DNA of 64,000 bases from Paenibacillus marchantiophytorum (GTDB taxonomy: Bacteria; Bacillota; Bacilli; Paenibacillales; NBRC-103111): the NCBI RefSeq assembly GCF_014640555.1, contig NZ_BMHE01000003.1:1-64000 (forward strand), in the 5' to 3' direction. Below the pieces are notes generated by a model. It made no database searches, was not told where the DNA came from, and saw only the letters and a list, made by a program, of their open reading frames with translations. Position numbers and translations under genes: made by a program. Positions 23,928 through 33,404 of this stretch are shown one piece after another. How positions within the stretch are numbered: the first letter of the stretch is position 1; each line of letters opens with the position of its first letter.

Positions 23928-24452
23928 TTATTCGAGTAAACTGCCGTTTCCTAATTCCATCTCTTTTTCCATAATAAAATCATCCATCACAAACCCATTC
24001 CCGATATCTGCAATTTGTTCCCGTACTGTCCGGAAACCTTTTCTCTCATAAATCGCAATACTCGATTCATTATCACGATTGACCGTCAGCCAAATATGGC
24101 TTAGATTGCGGTCTTTACGCAGCTGCTCCAGAAATGCCATCGCTTGGCTGGCATAGCTGCGCCCCCGGTGCTTCTTGCCGATATAAAACTTGCTCAGGAA
24201 GAGCTTCCCCTCCTCTTGTCTGGATGACATATATCCGATTGCGAAGCCATCGTGATGGATTAAGTAATATTCGTAGCCTTGATGGTAGATTTGATCCGTA
24301 ATCGCTGGAACCGCTTGGAATTTACCAATCATGTATTCGATCTGCTCGATTGTAATGAGGGATACATAATATTCGCGCCATATTTCAGCCGCCAATCGAG
24401 CAACTTCTGCGATGTCTTCCTCTGTATTAACGTGTAGTAACATAATCTTCAT
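23928..24452 (-). CDS. GNAT family N-acetyltransferase
   Basis: A 174-residue GNAT protein. Motif A is visible as LSKFYIGKKHRGRSYASQAM, and motif B as LTVNRDNESSIAIYERKGF, which is the RimI/PaiA-type pattern. Resembles the PaiA-like polyamine or small-molecule acetyltransferases of Bacillales, but the acceptor is not predictable. GAAAGGCGGG lies upstream of the ATG. Same direction as the AraC gene upstream but separated by about 85 bp. Confidence 0.75.
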   Translation of the reverse strand: MKIMLLHVNTEEDIAEVARLAAEIWREYYVSLITIEQIEYMIGKFQAVPAITDQIYHQGYEYYLIHHDGFAIGYMSSRQEEGKLFLSKFYIGKKHRGRSYASQAMAFLEQLRKDRNLSHIWLTVNRDNESSIAIYERKGFRTVREQIADIGNGFVMDDFIMEKEMELGNGSLLE

Positions 24453-24537
24453 GTTATATGCCCGCCTTTCCTAAATCTCTCGCTTGCTGCTCCCACAAAT
24501 ACGAGAATCTGCCATCAGACTTATTTTACCACAAGCA

Positions 24538-25356
24538 CTATACGTTCCGGTATCGCGACCGATATTCACTAGGGCTATGGCCATATTTTGAGCGAAAGGC
24601 ACGGCAGAAGTAAGGATAGCTGCGGAAACCGGAAGCTTCAGCAGCGTCCTCAAGCCGAATATCACTGTACAGGATACGGTCGCAGGCAATTGCCAAACGA
24701 ACCTCAACAGCATAACGGATAGGCGGCAAGCCAAAGGCCAGCTTGAACAAATGGGAGGCGGTTGAGGAACTGACGCCATTGCGAGCTGCTAGCTCATCCA
24801 GCGTGAACGGTTCTGTCGCATGCTTTTCAATATATTGCTTGAGCTTATAGGCAATGAAATGTTCCTTGCGGCCGTCGGCGGACAATGATTTGGCAATGGA
24901 CCGTTCAAGTGTCAAGCAGAGCAGCTTAGCACAGCAAATAATGATTTCTGCGTTGTTCTCATGCAAATTCCGCTTTTCATAGATGAGCCTTCGCCACAGG
25001 CTAAGCAACTCCTCATTGACCTCAATGGGAACGACATCGGGTAATGTCTGACTGGCGAGCCAATGATCTACCCATTCGCCCCCGCATACCAAATAGTAAT
25101 CCGTACTATCGACATGGCTCTGTCCACCCTGCCTGTTCTCTTCGCCAATCATCAGATGATAGGTACCACCAGATTTGGAGATAGCCAGATCGCCGGGCCG
25201 AACCTGATAGGGAATTCCGTTGAGATCAACGCGGCAAACACCATTCACCTGCAACCGCAGCAGGACACCGTCCTGTCTACGCTCCAACTGGTTGCGGTGC
25301 GGCATTCGATGGTGGGCATAACCCACATGCACATAACGAAATCCATAACTTTCCAT
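24538..25356 (-). CDS. AraC-family transcriptional regulator (cupin sensor)
   Basis: A 272-residue regulator: an N-terminal cupin-type arm (about 20-110; VRPGDLAISKSGGTYHLMIG) and a C-terminal AraC double HTH (about 170-272; FTLDELAARNGVSSSTASHL and FRSYPYFCRAFRSKYGHSPS). It is divergently transcribed from a Gfo/Idh/MocA dehydrogenase across a 182-bp region that carries repeated TTGCA-type elements, so it is the likely regulator of that gene and of itself. The effector is probably a sugar or sugar derivative. Confidence 0.85.
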   Translation of the reverse strand: MESYGFRYVHVGYAHHRMPHRNQLERRQDGVLLRLQVNGVCRVDLNGIPYQVRPGDLAISKSGGTYHLMIGEENRQGGQSHVDSTDYYLVCGGEWVDHWLASQTLPDVVPIEVNEELLSLWRRLIYEKRNLHENNAEIIICCAKLLCLTLERSIAKSLSADGRKEHFIAYKLKQYIEKHATEPFTLDELAARNGVSSSTASHLFKLAFGLPPIRYAVEVRLAIACDRILYSDIRLEDAAEASGFRSYPYFCRAFRSKYGHSPSEYRSRYRNV

Positions 25357-25390
25357 GACGTCCCCCTTCTACTTGTCAGCATAAAAAATA

Positions 25391-25496
25391 TTGCAAGATA
25401 AGTCAATCGTTACAAGATCGGATATTCTTCTTCTTACGTATATTTATTATAATAAATGCGATATTAGCAATAACTAGAATTTGCAGAATAAGTTAA
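25391..25496. promoter_or_regulatory. Direct repeats (candidate AraC operators) in a divergent promoter region
   Basis: TTGCAAGATAAGTCAA (25391-25406) and TTGCAGAATAAGTTAA (25481-25496) agree at 13 of 16 positions, start exactly 90 bp apart, and bracket the promoter region; a 14-bp palindrome TTTATTATAATAAA lies between at 25443-25456. Widely spaced direct repeats suit a looping AraC regulator. Confidence 0.45.
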
Positions 25497-25538
25497 CTAG
25501 CATTTGCATGTGTTACCTACTATGAGGAGGATCGAACA

Positions 25539-26606
25539 ATGGGAGCAAAATATCGGATTGGCATCGTCGGCGCAGGCGGCATTTTCAAAGAGTCGCATTT
25601 ATCGGCATGGTTGGAAAATCAAGAGATTGAAATCGTCGCCATCTGCGATGTGAATGAAGTACGCGCACACGAAATAGCGGTGCTGGCAGGAGCGCAACTC
25701 GTCTACACCGATTATAAGCAACTGCTGGCTGAGGCAAATGTGGATATCGTTGACATTTGCACGCCGAATCTGTATCACTCGGAAATTGCGATTGCCGCCT
25801 TGCAAGCGGGAATCCATGTCATTTGTGAGAAGCCGGACGCGGTCTCTCCAATCGAAGCGCAGAAAATGGCAGACGCAGCTGCCCAAAGCGGCAAGGTACT
25901 CATGACGATCCGCAACAATCGCTTTCATCCGCATGCACAATTCTTGCAGCAGTATGCTAAAGAAGGCGGCCTCGGCGAGATTTATACCGGACGTTGTGGC
26001 TGGATTCGACGAAGGGGCATCCCCGGCAAAGGCGGTTGGTTTACAACGAAAGAACTGTCAGGAGGCGGACCGTTAATTGATTTGGGTGTCCATTTTATCG
26101 ATATTGCGGTGTGGGTGATGGGAAATCCGAAGCCAGTCGCAGTCAGCGGAGCTACCTACCGTAAATTTGCCGACAACGATGTTTCCGATTCCAAACATAG
26201 CAGCTTCGGAGAGGCACAATCGGACGGTACGTTCGACGTGGAGGATTTGGCTGTAGGCTTCATTCGCTTCGACAACGGAGCCACCCTGCAAATTGAGTTC
26301 AGCTGGGCTTCCAATATTGAAGAAGAGACGTACTTTGTTGAACTTCGCGGCACAAAAGCCGGCGCCAGTTACCGAAACTACGAGCTAAGCTTATTTGCGG
26401 AGAACAACGGCCAATTAATGGATATGAAACCTTCCCGTTCGAATCGGAAGCCAGTCAAGATGCATCATGCCAATATCAATCACTTCCTCGATTGCGTTGC
26501 AGGCCGATCAGAGCCGATCATTAGTCCGGAGCATGGCGTGGAAATGATTAAAATTTTGTCAGCCATTTATGAATCTGCTGCAACAGGCCGGGAAGTTCGC
26601 CTCTAG
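25539..26606 (+). CDS. Gfo/Idh/MocA family oxidoreductase
   Basis: A 355-residue NAD(P)-dependent dehydrogenase. N-terminal Rossmann fold with GIVGAGGIFKESHLSAW (about 6-22) and AICDVNE; the catalytic-domain signature is EKPDAVSPIEA (Glu-Lys-Pro about residues 96-98) and GGGPLIDLGVHFIDIAVWVM with the active-site Asp and His. Members oxidise or epimerise sugars and inositols; substrate unknown. GAGGAGG precedes the ATG. Divergent from an AraC regulator, ending in a bidirectional terminator shared with the large GH5-like gene. Confidence 0.85.
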   Translation: MGAKYRIGIVGAGGIFKESHLSAWLENQEIEIVAICDVNEVRAHEIAVLAGAQLVYTDYKQLLAEANVDIVDICTPNLYHSEIAIAALQAGIHVICEKPDAVSPIEAQKMADAAAQSGKVLMTIRNNRFHPHAQFLQQYAKEGGLGEIYTGRCGWIRRRGIPGKGGWFTTKELSGGGPLIDLGVHFIDIAVWVMGNPKPVAVSGATYRKFADNDVSDSKHSSFGEAQSDGTFDVEDLAVGFIRFDNGATLQIEFSWASNIEEETYFVELRGTKAGASYRNYELSLFAENNGQLMDMKPSRSNRKPVKMHHANINHFLDCVAGRSEPIISPEHGVEMIKILSAIYESAATGREVRL

Positions 26607-26619
26607 GGTTATAAATAAG

Positions 26620-26657
26620 AAACGGCGGAACGCATCCTCTGCGATTCCGCCGTTTGT
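26620..26657. terminator. Bidirectional terminator between convergent genes
   Basis: AAACGGCGGAA paired with TTCCGCCGTTT around an internal loop, between the Gfo/Idh gene and the GH5-like gene. Confidence 0.8.
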
Positions 26658-26672
26658 TGTTATTGCGGCAAG

Positions 26673-29600
26673 TTATGGAGCTGCACTCACCACAACGTCA
26701 TCAAAATAAGCTTTTAACAAATGCGTGTATACACCGATTTTCCCAGCTGTGAAAGCACTGTCTGTCGCTGTAACGATGAGCTTCCCATTTACATAAGCTT
26801 GCAGCGTATTTCCATTCACGGTGAATCGAAGCGTATGATAAGTGCCTGCGGCAAGCGATGGTATCGCCTCTGAAATCGCAAGATCGGTTAGCATTTCGTT
26901 TTGCACCTTGCTGATATAAACTCTCTTGGTATAGTTATCATAAGTCATACTGTAATAATTTTTATAGTCTACATACCTGGCTACCAACCCCATTCGGCCG
27001 CTCGTTCCCTCCATTTTCACCTTTGTCTCAACACTATAATTATTCCACAAGACTCCTGTGACTGACTTTGTTGCACCGTTGTTAGCATTATCGGATAAGT
27101 ACGCTTTGGAGCCGTAGACGTCTGTCACGACGGAGAATGTTCCCCAATTACCAACGACCGTCCATCCGCTCGCGCTGCCGGACTCGAAATGATCTTCGAA
27201 CAGCGTACTTTTCGTCGTTACGACAGTTTCACTGCTAGGTTCAGAGAGGCGGTTCGCCCCATCCTTGGCCTTGACGGTGTAATGATACGTCGTGGTCACA
27301 TTCAAGCCTGTGTCTTTGTACGTATTGACCATTCCATTCACGATAGCGATCAACTGGCCGTCTCGATAAATCTCATAGCCGATTACCCCCGTATCATCGG
27401 TAGATTGCGCCCATGACAACGCAACTTCGGAAGACGAAAGTGCTGAAGCCGTCAAACCGGTCGGCGTGGTCGGCTCCGAGAGATCAAGCTTCACCACAAC
27501 GTCATCAAAATAACCTTTAAGCATGTGCGTATAGACGCCTATCTTGCCTTTGGTGAAACTACTATCCGTCGCCATGGCAATCAGCTGCCCATTCACATAA
27601 GCTTGCAGGATATTTCCAGTTACATTGAATCCAAACGTGTGGTAAATACCTGCGGCAAGCGGTGTGATCGGAGCTGAAACCGTAAGGTCGGCTAGCTTTT
27701 CGTTTTGCACCTTGCTGATATAAACTCTCTTGGTATAGTTATCATAAGTCATACTGTAATAATTTTTATAATCCACGTACCTGGCCACTAACCCCATTCG
27801 GCCGCTCGTTCCCTCCATTTTCCCCTTGGCTTCTACACGATAATCCGCCCAATCCGAAGACCCTGCAACAGATCGAGTCCCACCGTCATTCGCATTATTC
27901 GAAAGATAAGCTTTTGTACCGCCGTCCTGTACCACGGCAAACGTTCCCCATACGGGCGTCCACCCGCTTGCGCTTCCCGTTTCAAAATTCTCCTCAAGCA
28001 GTTTGTTCGTCGTTGTACCCATCACTTCTTCACTTGCTGCAGATCGATTATTCGCAATGTCAACGGCCTTGACCCTGTAATGATAGGTCGTAGCAAAACT
28101 TAACCCTGTGTCTTTGTAGGTTGTGCTCGCATTATTTACAGTCACAATTTCAGCAATTTCTTGCCCATCCCGATAAATAATGTAAGCCCCTATACCGCCC
28201 ATATCCGCAGATGGTGCCCAGTTCAACGAGATTTCAGAAGAGGAAAGTGGCGTTGTGGTCACACTCGTAGGTACCGAGGGCAGCGTTACATCGCGATTAG
28301 CAACGAGGAAGTTATCGTAAGCTGCGGAAGTTGAACTCCCTTGATCCGTCGTAGTTATTCCTACCGAACCGCTTGCCATGGTGTTATCTGATGCTGTCAC
28401 CACCAATTGACCATTCATATAACCAGATAAGCTGTTCCCAACCACTTCAAACCGCAGTTTGTTCCAATTCCCCATCGGCATCGTCAGCCCGGATGCAGAT
28501 TGAAGAACGACCGATTGACCGCTGCCTTTCCTCTGGATGTAAGCCTTACCTTGAAGCGCATCATAGGTAAAGCTATAATACTGATCTGGATTCACATATC
28601 TCGCAACAAGTCCAAACGTATTTGTAAGACTTGTCATCCGAACATCGGATTCAACATAGTAGTCCGTCCCATACGTCTGAGAAAGCACGGAGGTTGATGG
28701 CATAGACGACGCGTACACATGATTGCCATTGCTCTCCGACTGAATCCCAAAGCTCCCATTGACTGCCGTCCACTCTGCTGCACCTGACTCAAAACCAGTG
28801 GCATACAGGGGTTCGAACACAAGTTCAAACGTAAATCCTTTGTTGGTATCCAGGGTGAGGGACAACACTTGGCCGTTCACGGTCACAGGAATTTCCTGAA
28901 GGCGCGCCCCATTCAGCGCAATTTTAAACGCTTTATACCCACCGGTCGGTTTGTTGGTTGTTAGCGTAAATTGAGCCGTTTGCTGCTTCGCTAGTGTCGG
29001 CAGCGTGCCCTTGTGATAATCAACCAAGCCAGAAGGTAAAGTCACATACTGCTCCCCTGTAGCAGCTACATCTGTTGTGTAGGCGAGCAGCATGCGTTCA
29101 CTATCTGACAGCGATTTCCCGTCTAGAGAAGAGGCGAAAAACGTCCCTTTATAGACATCGCCTGTCACCGTCGCTTGCCCCAGTGCGAATGTATGATTAT
29201 TCATTGTTCCAGCTAATGCTACGGCTTTCGGCGTGTTCACCGTGTAAGTGTCCAGATTAAGATCAAACACAAGCTCCCCTGTGTCCGAAAGCAGCTTATT
29301 CTGGTTCAAGGCAGTGAGCATTTCTCCCTTTTTGTTCGCATCATCGAGCGCATTAATAAACAATTCAGCCACCTGGCGATTCGACATGGAAGACGAAATC
29401 GCTAACTTATTCGCTGCTGGCAGATTGCCGCTCGCAATCTGCTGCGAGGTCAAATCCGGTGTAATTTTGTACACAGAGAACGGTTCATTCGGTTTATCTG
29501 CATACACGGAAACGGTCTTGAATAAATGCGGAATGTACCTCAGATTCGTCAGATTGGCCTCAAGTTCTGAAGCTGCCGCCTTATCGGACGACCAAGTGCG

Positions 29601-31118
29601 ATCCCATACGAGCACGAATTTCGGGCTAGCGGCCTGAATCGTCTCATTTCGGAATAAGAGCGCCGCTTCGGTCTCCGACACGATTGCAAGCGGATCTCCC
29701 GCAATGGAGAACTGCTCCGGAGTGCCCAGCTTCAAATTCTTATAACCATCTCCTTGATTCACACCAAACGAATAGCGATTCATCATATCCCAGCCTTGGT
29801 AAGCCCCGACTGCTCCAATGAAAATCCCGATGTCTTCCCGCCCTTTGACAGGCTGGGTATCCTGAAACTCGGTAAGCAAGAATGGTTTATTATAAGGCTG
29901 CCTCAGTGACAGACCCGGATAGTAACTCCCAAAATGGGTATCCGTCGCCCAGGACTTTGGATAATTGGCAGCTGTCGCGCTATTGAACGCCATACTTAAT
30001 CGCGGAAATTTGAGTGGATTATACTCATAGCCGTCACTAATGCGAAAATCGACGAATTGATTATAGGCATGCGTTTCATACACATCCGACGCTTGATCAC
30101 GCCAGTAGTTCACATTCGGACTAAAGATGTAATTTAAGCCCCCGATTGGCGCTTTAATGTGAAGCTCATCCTTCAAATAAGTTCTCATCTGATTCGAGAC
30201 ATGGATGGTTCTCTCGGAATAATAAGCACTAAGCTGATCCTTAATTTCCCCGGGTGCATCCCAATAATTACTGGGGAAACTCGTGAACCTCGGCTTGCTA
30301 TGCTCCATCTGATACGTGTCAAAATCAGTAAGCATGTATTCGCGAAGATCTCCTGTCATCGAGCTAAAATTCATATTCAGGAGCAAGGATTCATTCCAAG
30401 GACTAACCCCGATTAGAACGGGATCATCCTGCAAGCTGAGCCCTGTATAAGGGTTTTCATGGGTTAACCACGTGGATGCAATCGCTTTCCACATATCAAG
30501 CGCTTGTGGTAGAAGTGGCAGCAAATAAGCGGATTTGGTCCCACTCGCATAGTTGCCAAGCCCGCTGATTCCATTAAAATCGTAGAGGTGAAAAATATCG
30601 ATCGTAATATAAATGCCTTTGGACTTCAGCTTTGCAATCAAATACTCTAAGGAATCTAGACGATCTGTTTTCAATTGTGGCGTCGTGGATTTATTTTGGA
30701 CAAAAATACCTTGGGACCACTCGGCCATGGCATCTACCGTATGAAGCCGAACCACATTATAGCCTAACCGCGCCAGGCGATCTACGGTTTTATCCACACT
30801 TTCATGCGAGTCGTAGAGCATATTCCAAGTTAAATTGGCGCCGTATAACTTCACTTTCTTTTGCGGCGCTTGCTCGAACGTGTAGTCACCGTCAGCCCCT
30901 TGTTGGATGAAGCCATATTTACCTGCTGGCGCATCATTCATGCCGGATACATCCAAAGCACTGCCGGTTACGATCATCGGCTCTGTGTCGATGGGCTTCC
31001 ACACATCGGCTGCTTGAGCAGTCGGGGCATAGCCGAGAATACCGCCACTGCCGATTACAGAAACTACCGTGGTGAAAATAAGTAAGGAAGTCAATCGTTT
31101 ACGAATCGCTTTGTACAT
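26673..31118 (-). CDS. Secreted GH5-like glycoside hydrolase with three LamG-like and two FN3 modules
   Basis: A 1481-residue exported enzyme. Signal peptide about 1-36 (cleavage after AQA). The catalytic TIM barrel (about 40-470) has the cellulase-family pattern LGYNVVRLHTVD, acid/base in GVSPWNESLLL and nucleophile in KPFLLTEFQD. Beta-rich domains follow to about 770, then LamG-like module 1 (775-935), FN3 (940-1030), LamG 2 (1035-1210), FN3 (1215-1300), LamG 3 (1305-1481). LamG 2 and 3 contain the same MEGTSGRMGLVARYVDYKNY sequence, pointing to recent duplication. AAAGGAG precedes the ATG. A beta-mannanase or related hemicellulase is plausible; the exact substrate is unknown. Confidence 0.75.
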   Translation of the reverse strand: MYKAIRKRLTSLLIFTTVVSVIGSGGILGYAPTAQAADVWKPIDTEPMIVTGSALDVSGMNDAPAGKYGFIQQGADGDYTFEQAPQKKVKLYGANLTWNMLYDSHESVDKTVDRLARLGYNVVRLHTVDAMAEWSQGIFVQNKSTTPQLKTDRLDSLEYLIAKLKSKGIYITIDIFHLYDFNGISGLGNYASGTKSAYLLPLLPQALDMWKAIASTWLTHENPYTGLSLQDDPVLIGVSPWNESLLLNMNFSSMTGDLREYMLTDFDTYQMEHSKPRFTSFPSNYWDAPGEIKDQLSAYYSERTIHVSNQMRTYLKDELHIKAPIGGLNYIFSPNVNYWRDQASDVYETHAYNQFVDFRISDGYEYNPLKFPRLSMAFNSATAANYPKSWATDTHFGSYYPGLSLRQPYNKPFLLTEFQDTQPVKGREDIGIFIGAVGAYQGWDMMNRYSFGVNQGDGYKNLKLGTPEQFSIAGDPLAIVSETEAALLFRNETIQAASPKFVLVWDRTWSSDKAAASELEANLTNLRYIPHLFKTVSVYADKPNEPFSVYKITPDLTSQQIASGNLPAANKLAISSSMSNRQVAELFINALDDANKKGEMLTALNQNKLLSDTGELVFDLNLDTYTVNTPKAVALAGTMNNHTFALGQATVTGDVYKGTFFASSLDGKSLSDSERMLLAYTTDVAATGEQYVTLPSGLVDYHKGTLPTLAKQQTAQFTLTTNKPTGGYKAFKIALNGARLQEIPVTVNGQVLSLTLDTNKGFTFELVFEPLYATGFESGAAEWTAVNGSFGIQSESNGNHVYASSMPSTSVLSQTYGTDYYVESDVRMTSLTNTFGLVARYVNPDQYYSFTYDALQGKAYIQRKGSGQSVVLQSASGLTMPMGNWNKLRFEVVGNSLSGYMNGQLVVTASDNTMASGSVGITTTDQGSSTSAAYDNFLVANRDVTLPSVPTSVTTTPLSSSEISLNWAPSADMGGIGAYIIYRDGQEIAEIVTVNNASTTYKDTGLSFATTYHYRVKAVDIANNRSAASEEVMGTTTNKLLEENFETGSASGWTPVWGTFAVVQDGGTKAYLSNNANDGGTRSVAGSSDWADYRVEAKGKMEGTSGRMGLVARYVDYKNYYSMTYDNYTKRVYISKVQNEKLADLTVSAPITPLAAGIYHTFGFNVTGNILQAYVNGQLIAMATDSSFTKGKIGVYTHMLKGYFDDVVVKLDLSEPTTPTGLTASALSSSEVALSWAQSTDDTGVIGYEIYRDGQLIAIVNGMVNTYKDTGLNVTTTYHYTVKAKDGANRLSEPSSETVVTTKSTLFEDHFESGSASGWTVVGNWGTFSVVTDVYGSKAYLSDNANNGATKSVTGVLWNNYSVETKVKMEGTSGRMGLVARYVDYKNYYSMTYDNYTKRVYISKVQNEMLTDLAISEAIPSLAAGTYHTLRFTVNGNTLQAYVNGKLIVTATDSAFTAGKIGVYTHLLKAYFDDVVVSAAP
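26895..27822. repeat. Internal DNA duplication in the GH5-like gene
   Basis: A stretch of about 120 bp starting with TTCGTTTTGCACC at 26895 recurs nearly identically from 27699, an offset of 804 bp (268 codons), i.e. one FN3+LamG module. DNA-level identity is much higher than over the rest of the module, consistent with recent duplication or gene conversion. Confidence 0.75.
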
Positions 31119-31296
31119 CGCTACTTAGCTCCTTTAACTCCGATTTACAGATGACTCCTCCACGATCCATAGGCACAATTCTAGGCAATACGCGCCTGTG
31201 CTCTCTACTTCCATTGCGTCGTCAGACGTGGTCCCGGAACAATTGGCGCTTGCAGCGCCACCGTTCGAAGTACCACCTCGGCAGCTATCACCCCCT

Positions 31297-31620
31297 TTAC
31301 TGCTCTGGTCTACGTGTCGAATCAACTCTGACAGCAATCACATTGGATTCCCCAATCACAATCCATTCACTTATCTCGAATGAAAAGGAAGTATATCCCC
31401 CTTGATGCTCACCGACGAAAAAGCCATTGACATAAACCTCCGCAACAGACATCACACCATCGAACTCCACAAGCAAACTTTTCCCCGTCCAATCCGCAGG
31501 AATCTCAAAGTGACGGCGTTACCAGGAAATAAACTGATAGTCCGTTTCGCTAAAATAGTGATGGGGTACGAGTTTATTCGTATGTGGTAGTTGAACCTCT
31601 TCGAAATGATTATGTCTCAT
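31297..31620 (-). pseudogene. N-terminal remnant of a GH2 beta-galactosidase-like gene
   Basis: A minus-strand frame starts at ATG 31618-31620 after AAAGGG and reads EEVQLPHTNKLVPHHYFSET, an in-frame TAA at 31519-31521, then SLLVEFDGVMSVAEVYVNGF and FFVGEHQGGYTSFSFEIS, typical of the GH2 sugar-binding domain. It stops at 31297, where a full enzyme would continue for hundreds of residues. Both an internal stop and loss of the catalytic domain mark it as dead. It sits between the GH5-like gene and the ABC operon, suggesting the locus once had another exo-glycosidase. Confidence 0.75.
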
Positions 31621-31670
31621 AGACTTAATCCCTTTCTTTTTAAGCAGTCTTACCCCTATTAAATCGCGCT

Positions 31671-31726
31671 AAAAAGCATATGCAAGCGTGTGATGAAAGC
31701 TATCCACTCACGAACGTTGCATATGC
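31671..31726 (-). terminator. Terminator of the SBP-permease operon
   Basis: Perfect 10-bp stem GCATATGCAA / TTGCATATGC (31676-31685 and 31717-31726) with an inner partial stem, followed by TTTTT on the minus strand, about 30 bp after the SBP stop. Confidence 0.65.
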
Positions 31727-31754
31727 CATTGTTCTTCCTTAATAGATCACAAGC

Positions 31755-33377
31755 TTATTTCTTGATATTCGTCGGCCAGACGAACTGGACGCCTAATGCT
31801 TTCTTTGCTTCTTGGAATTTCTTATTTTGATATTCCACCAGCTTTTGAGAACCCAGCTTTTCTTCTTGCTCAATGCCTTCTTTGTAGAGTTTCTCGACGT
31901 CTTCCGGCGCTTTGGCCAGAATCATTTTCGCTCTTGTTTTGACACGAACTTCTTCACGTTTCGCATTGATCCCAGCTTCTTCTGTGCCGCCAAGCGGAGC
32001 AATGGATTCGAAAGCAAGCATATCGTAGGTGTATTTGCTAAAATAAATATTCGCTTTTGTTTTTTCGGCCTCTTGTTCACCGTTCATCGGCAATGTGTGT
32101 TGAACGGGCACGTAGTTAATCAGCCAATCTAACGTTGAATTTCCGTATTTTAATTTCGTTTTCGCTGCATCCTCGCTTCTGGCCTTAATAAACTCATCTG
32201 ATAATTTCACCTTGCCATTCGCATCGTAATCCCACGTAATGCCTTTAGGACCATAGGTCACATTCAAACTCATTTCATCGGAGGAAAGATAATGCATGAG
32301 CTTAATAATGCGATCCTGATTTTTGGCTTTGTTGCTAACCATCGTCATTGTCCAACCGGAGGCTGGAACTGGATCAATCACCGGCTGTTTGCCTTTGTCA
32401 CCAAGTACCGGTCCAACGGAAACGAAGATCGCCTTCGGATCTTTGGCATATAAAGCATCCGATTTAATGCCCTTGTTTGTAAGCGCAAAGACAGCGCCAT
32501 TATTCACTTTCTCGGTAAGCTGTGTCTGATTTAACGTTTGACTATCTTCTGGCAGCAGCCCTTCCCGATACAAACGATTGAGGAATTGATAAGCTTCCAA
32601 TGATTCTGGTGTTCGTTCACGATCGACAAGATTACCTTGCGCATCTTCACGCGGACTACCGAAGAAGTTTGCGATTATCCAGCTTTCGAAATAAGCAGGA
32701 ATCACATCGAAGCCATTATATTTCGTTTTCGAATCCTTCACTTTACGCAGAGCTGTGACCAATCCTTCTTTGGTACTGAAGTCCTCTGGTTTGATTCCAA
32801 GCTGATCCATGATATCTTTACGTGCATATAAGCCTTGGTTGCTGTAAATGGTGTCCCCAGGTTTGAACGATTCTTTGGCCCAGAAATAATTGGCATACCC
32901 GTAGAAATGGCCATCCGCATTACGGAACCAGTTCTGCATGGACTTCGCCACATTAAAGGAAGGATCGTACTTCTTAATCAGCTCATCCAGTGGAGCGACC
33001 AAGCCGGACTTCTCAAGCACACCTCGCTGCGGCACCCATTTATCCACGGTAATCATATCCGGGATATCTCCTGATGCGATAAGAGCGCTTAATTTATCAT
33101 CATTACCTGAAGTAAATTCAATTGAAACACCCGTATCTTCTGTAATTTTCTTATCCAGCAGGTTATTAATCGGATCCCAATTCTTCTTATAGGACTCTTG
33201 ATCAACGAACCAAGTAATCTTGATTGGGGACTTATCATCAGGTTTTGCTGAAGCTGCGGTATCCTGTGAAGCCTTGGGCGAACTCGACACCTCTGTCCCC
33301 TTATCTGCCGAACAACCTGCAAGCAAAGTTCCGAACAGTGTGGTGACAAGCCCTAAACTAACTAAACTCTTTTTCAT
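31755..33377 (-). CDS. Sugar-binding lipoprotein of an ABC importer
   Basis: A 540-residue family 1 solute-binding protein of the LplA/LipO type. Lipobox TLFGTLLAGC at about 16-25, then a Ser/Lys-rich linker and the body (ITWFVDQESYKKNWDPINN). Binds an oligosaccharide at the outer membrane face and hands it to the two permeases encoded just upstream (33405-35289). Start ATG 33375-33377 follows GGGGGGAAA; the longer frame begins eight codons earlier without a site. Last gene of the operon. Substrate is probably a breakdown product of the neighbouring GH5-like enzyme (inference). Confidence 0.9.
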   Translation of the reverse strand: MKKSLVSLGLVTTLFGTLLAGCSADKGTEVSSSPKASQDTAASAKPDDKSPIKITWFVDQESYKKNWDPINNLLDKKITEDTGVSIEFTSGNDDKLSALIASGDIPDMITVDKWVPQRGVLEKSGLVAPLDELIKKYDPSFNVAKSMQNWFRNADGHFYGYANYFWAKESFKPGDTIYSNQGLYARKDIMDQLGIKPEDFSTKEGLVTALRKVKDSKTKYNGFDVIPAYFESWIIANFFGSPREDAQGNLVDRERTPESLEAYQFLNRLYREGLLPEDSQTLNQTQLTEKVNNGAVFALTNKGIKSDALYAKDPKAIFVSVGPVLGDKGKQPVIDPVPASGWTMTMVSNKAKNQDRIIKLMHYLSSDEMSLNVTYGPKGITWDYDANGKVKLSDEFIKARSEDAAKTKLKYGNSTLDWLINYVPVQHTLPMNGEQEAEKTKANIYFSKYTYDMLAFESIAPLGGTEEAGINAKREEVRVKTRAKMILAKAPEDVEKLYKEGIEQEEKLGSQKLVEYQNKKFQEAKKALGVQFVWPTNIKK

Positions 33378-33404
33378 TTGCTTTCCCCCCTTGATATTCA
33401 TACA

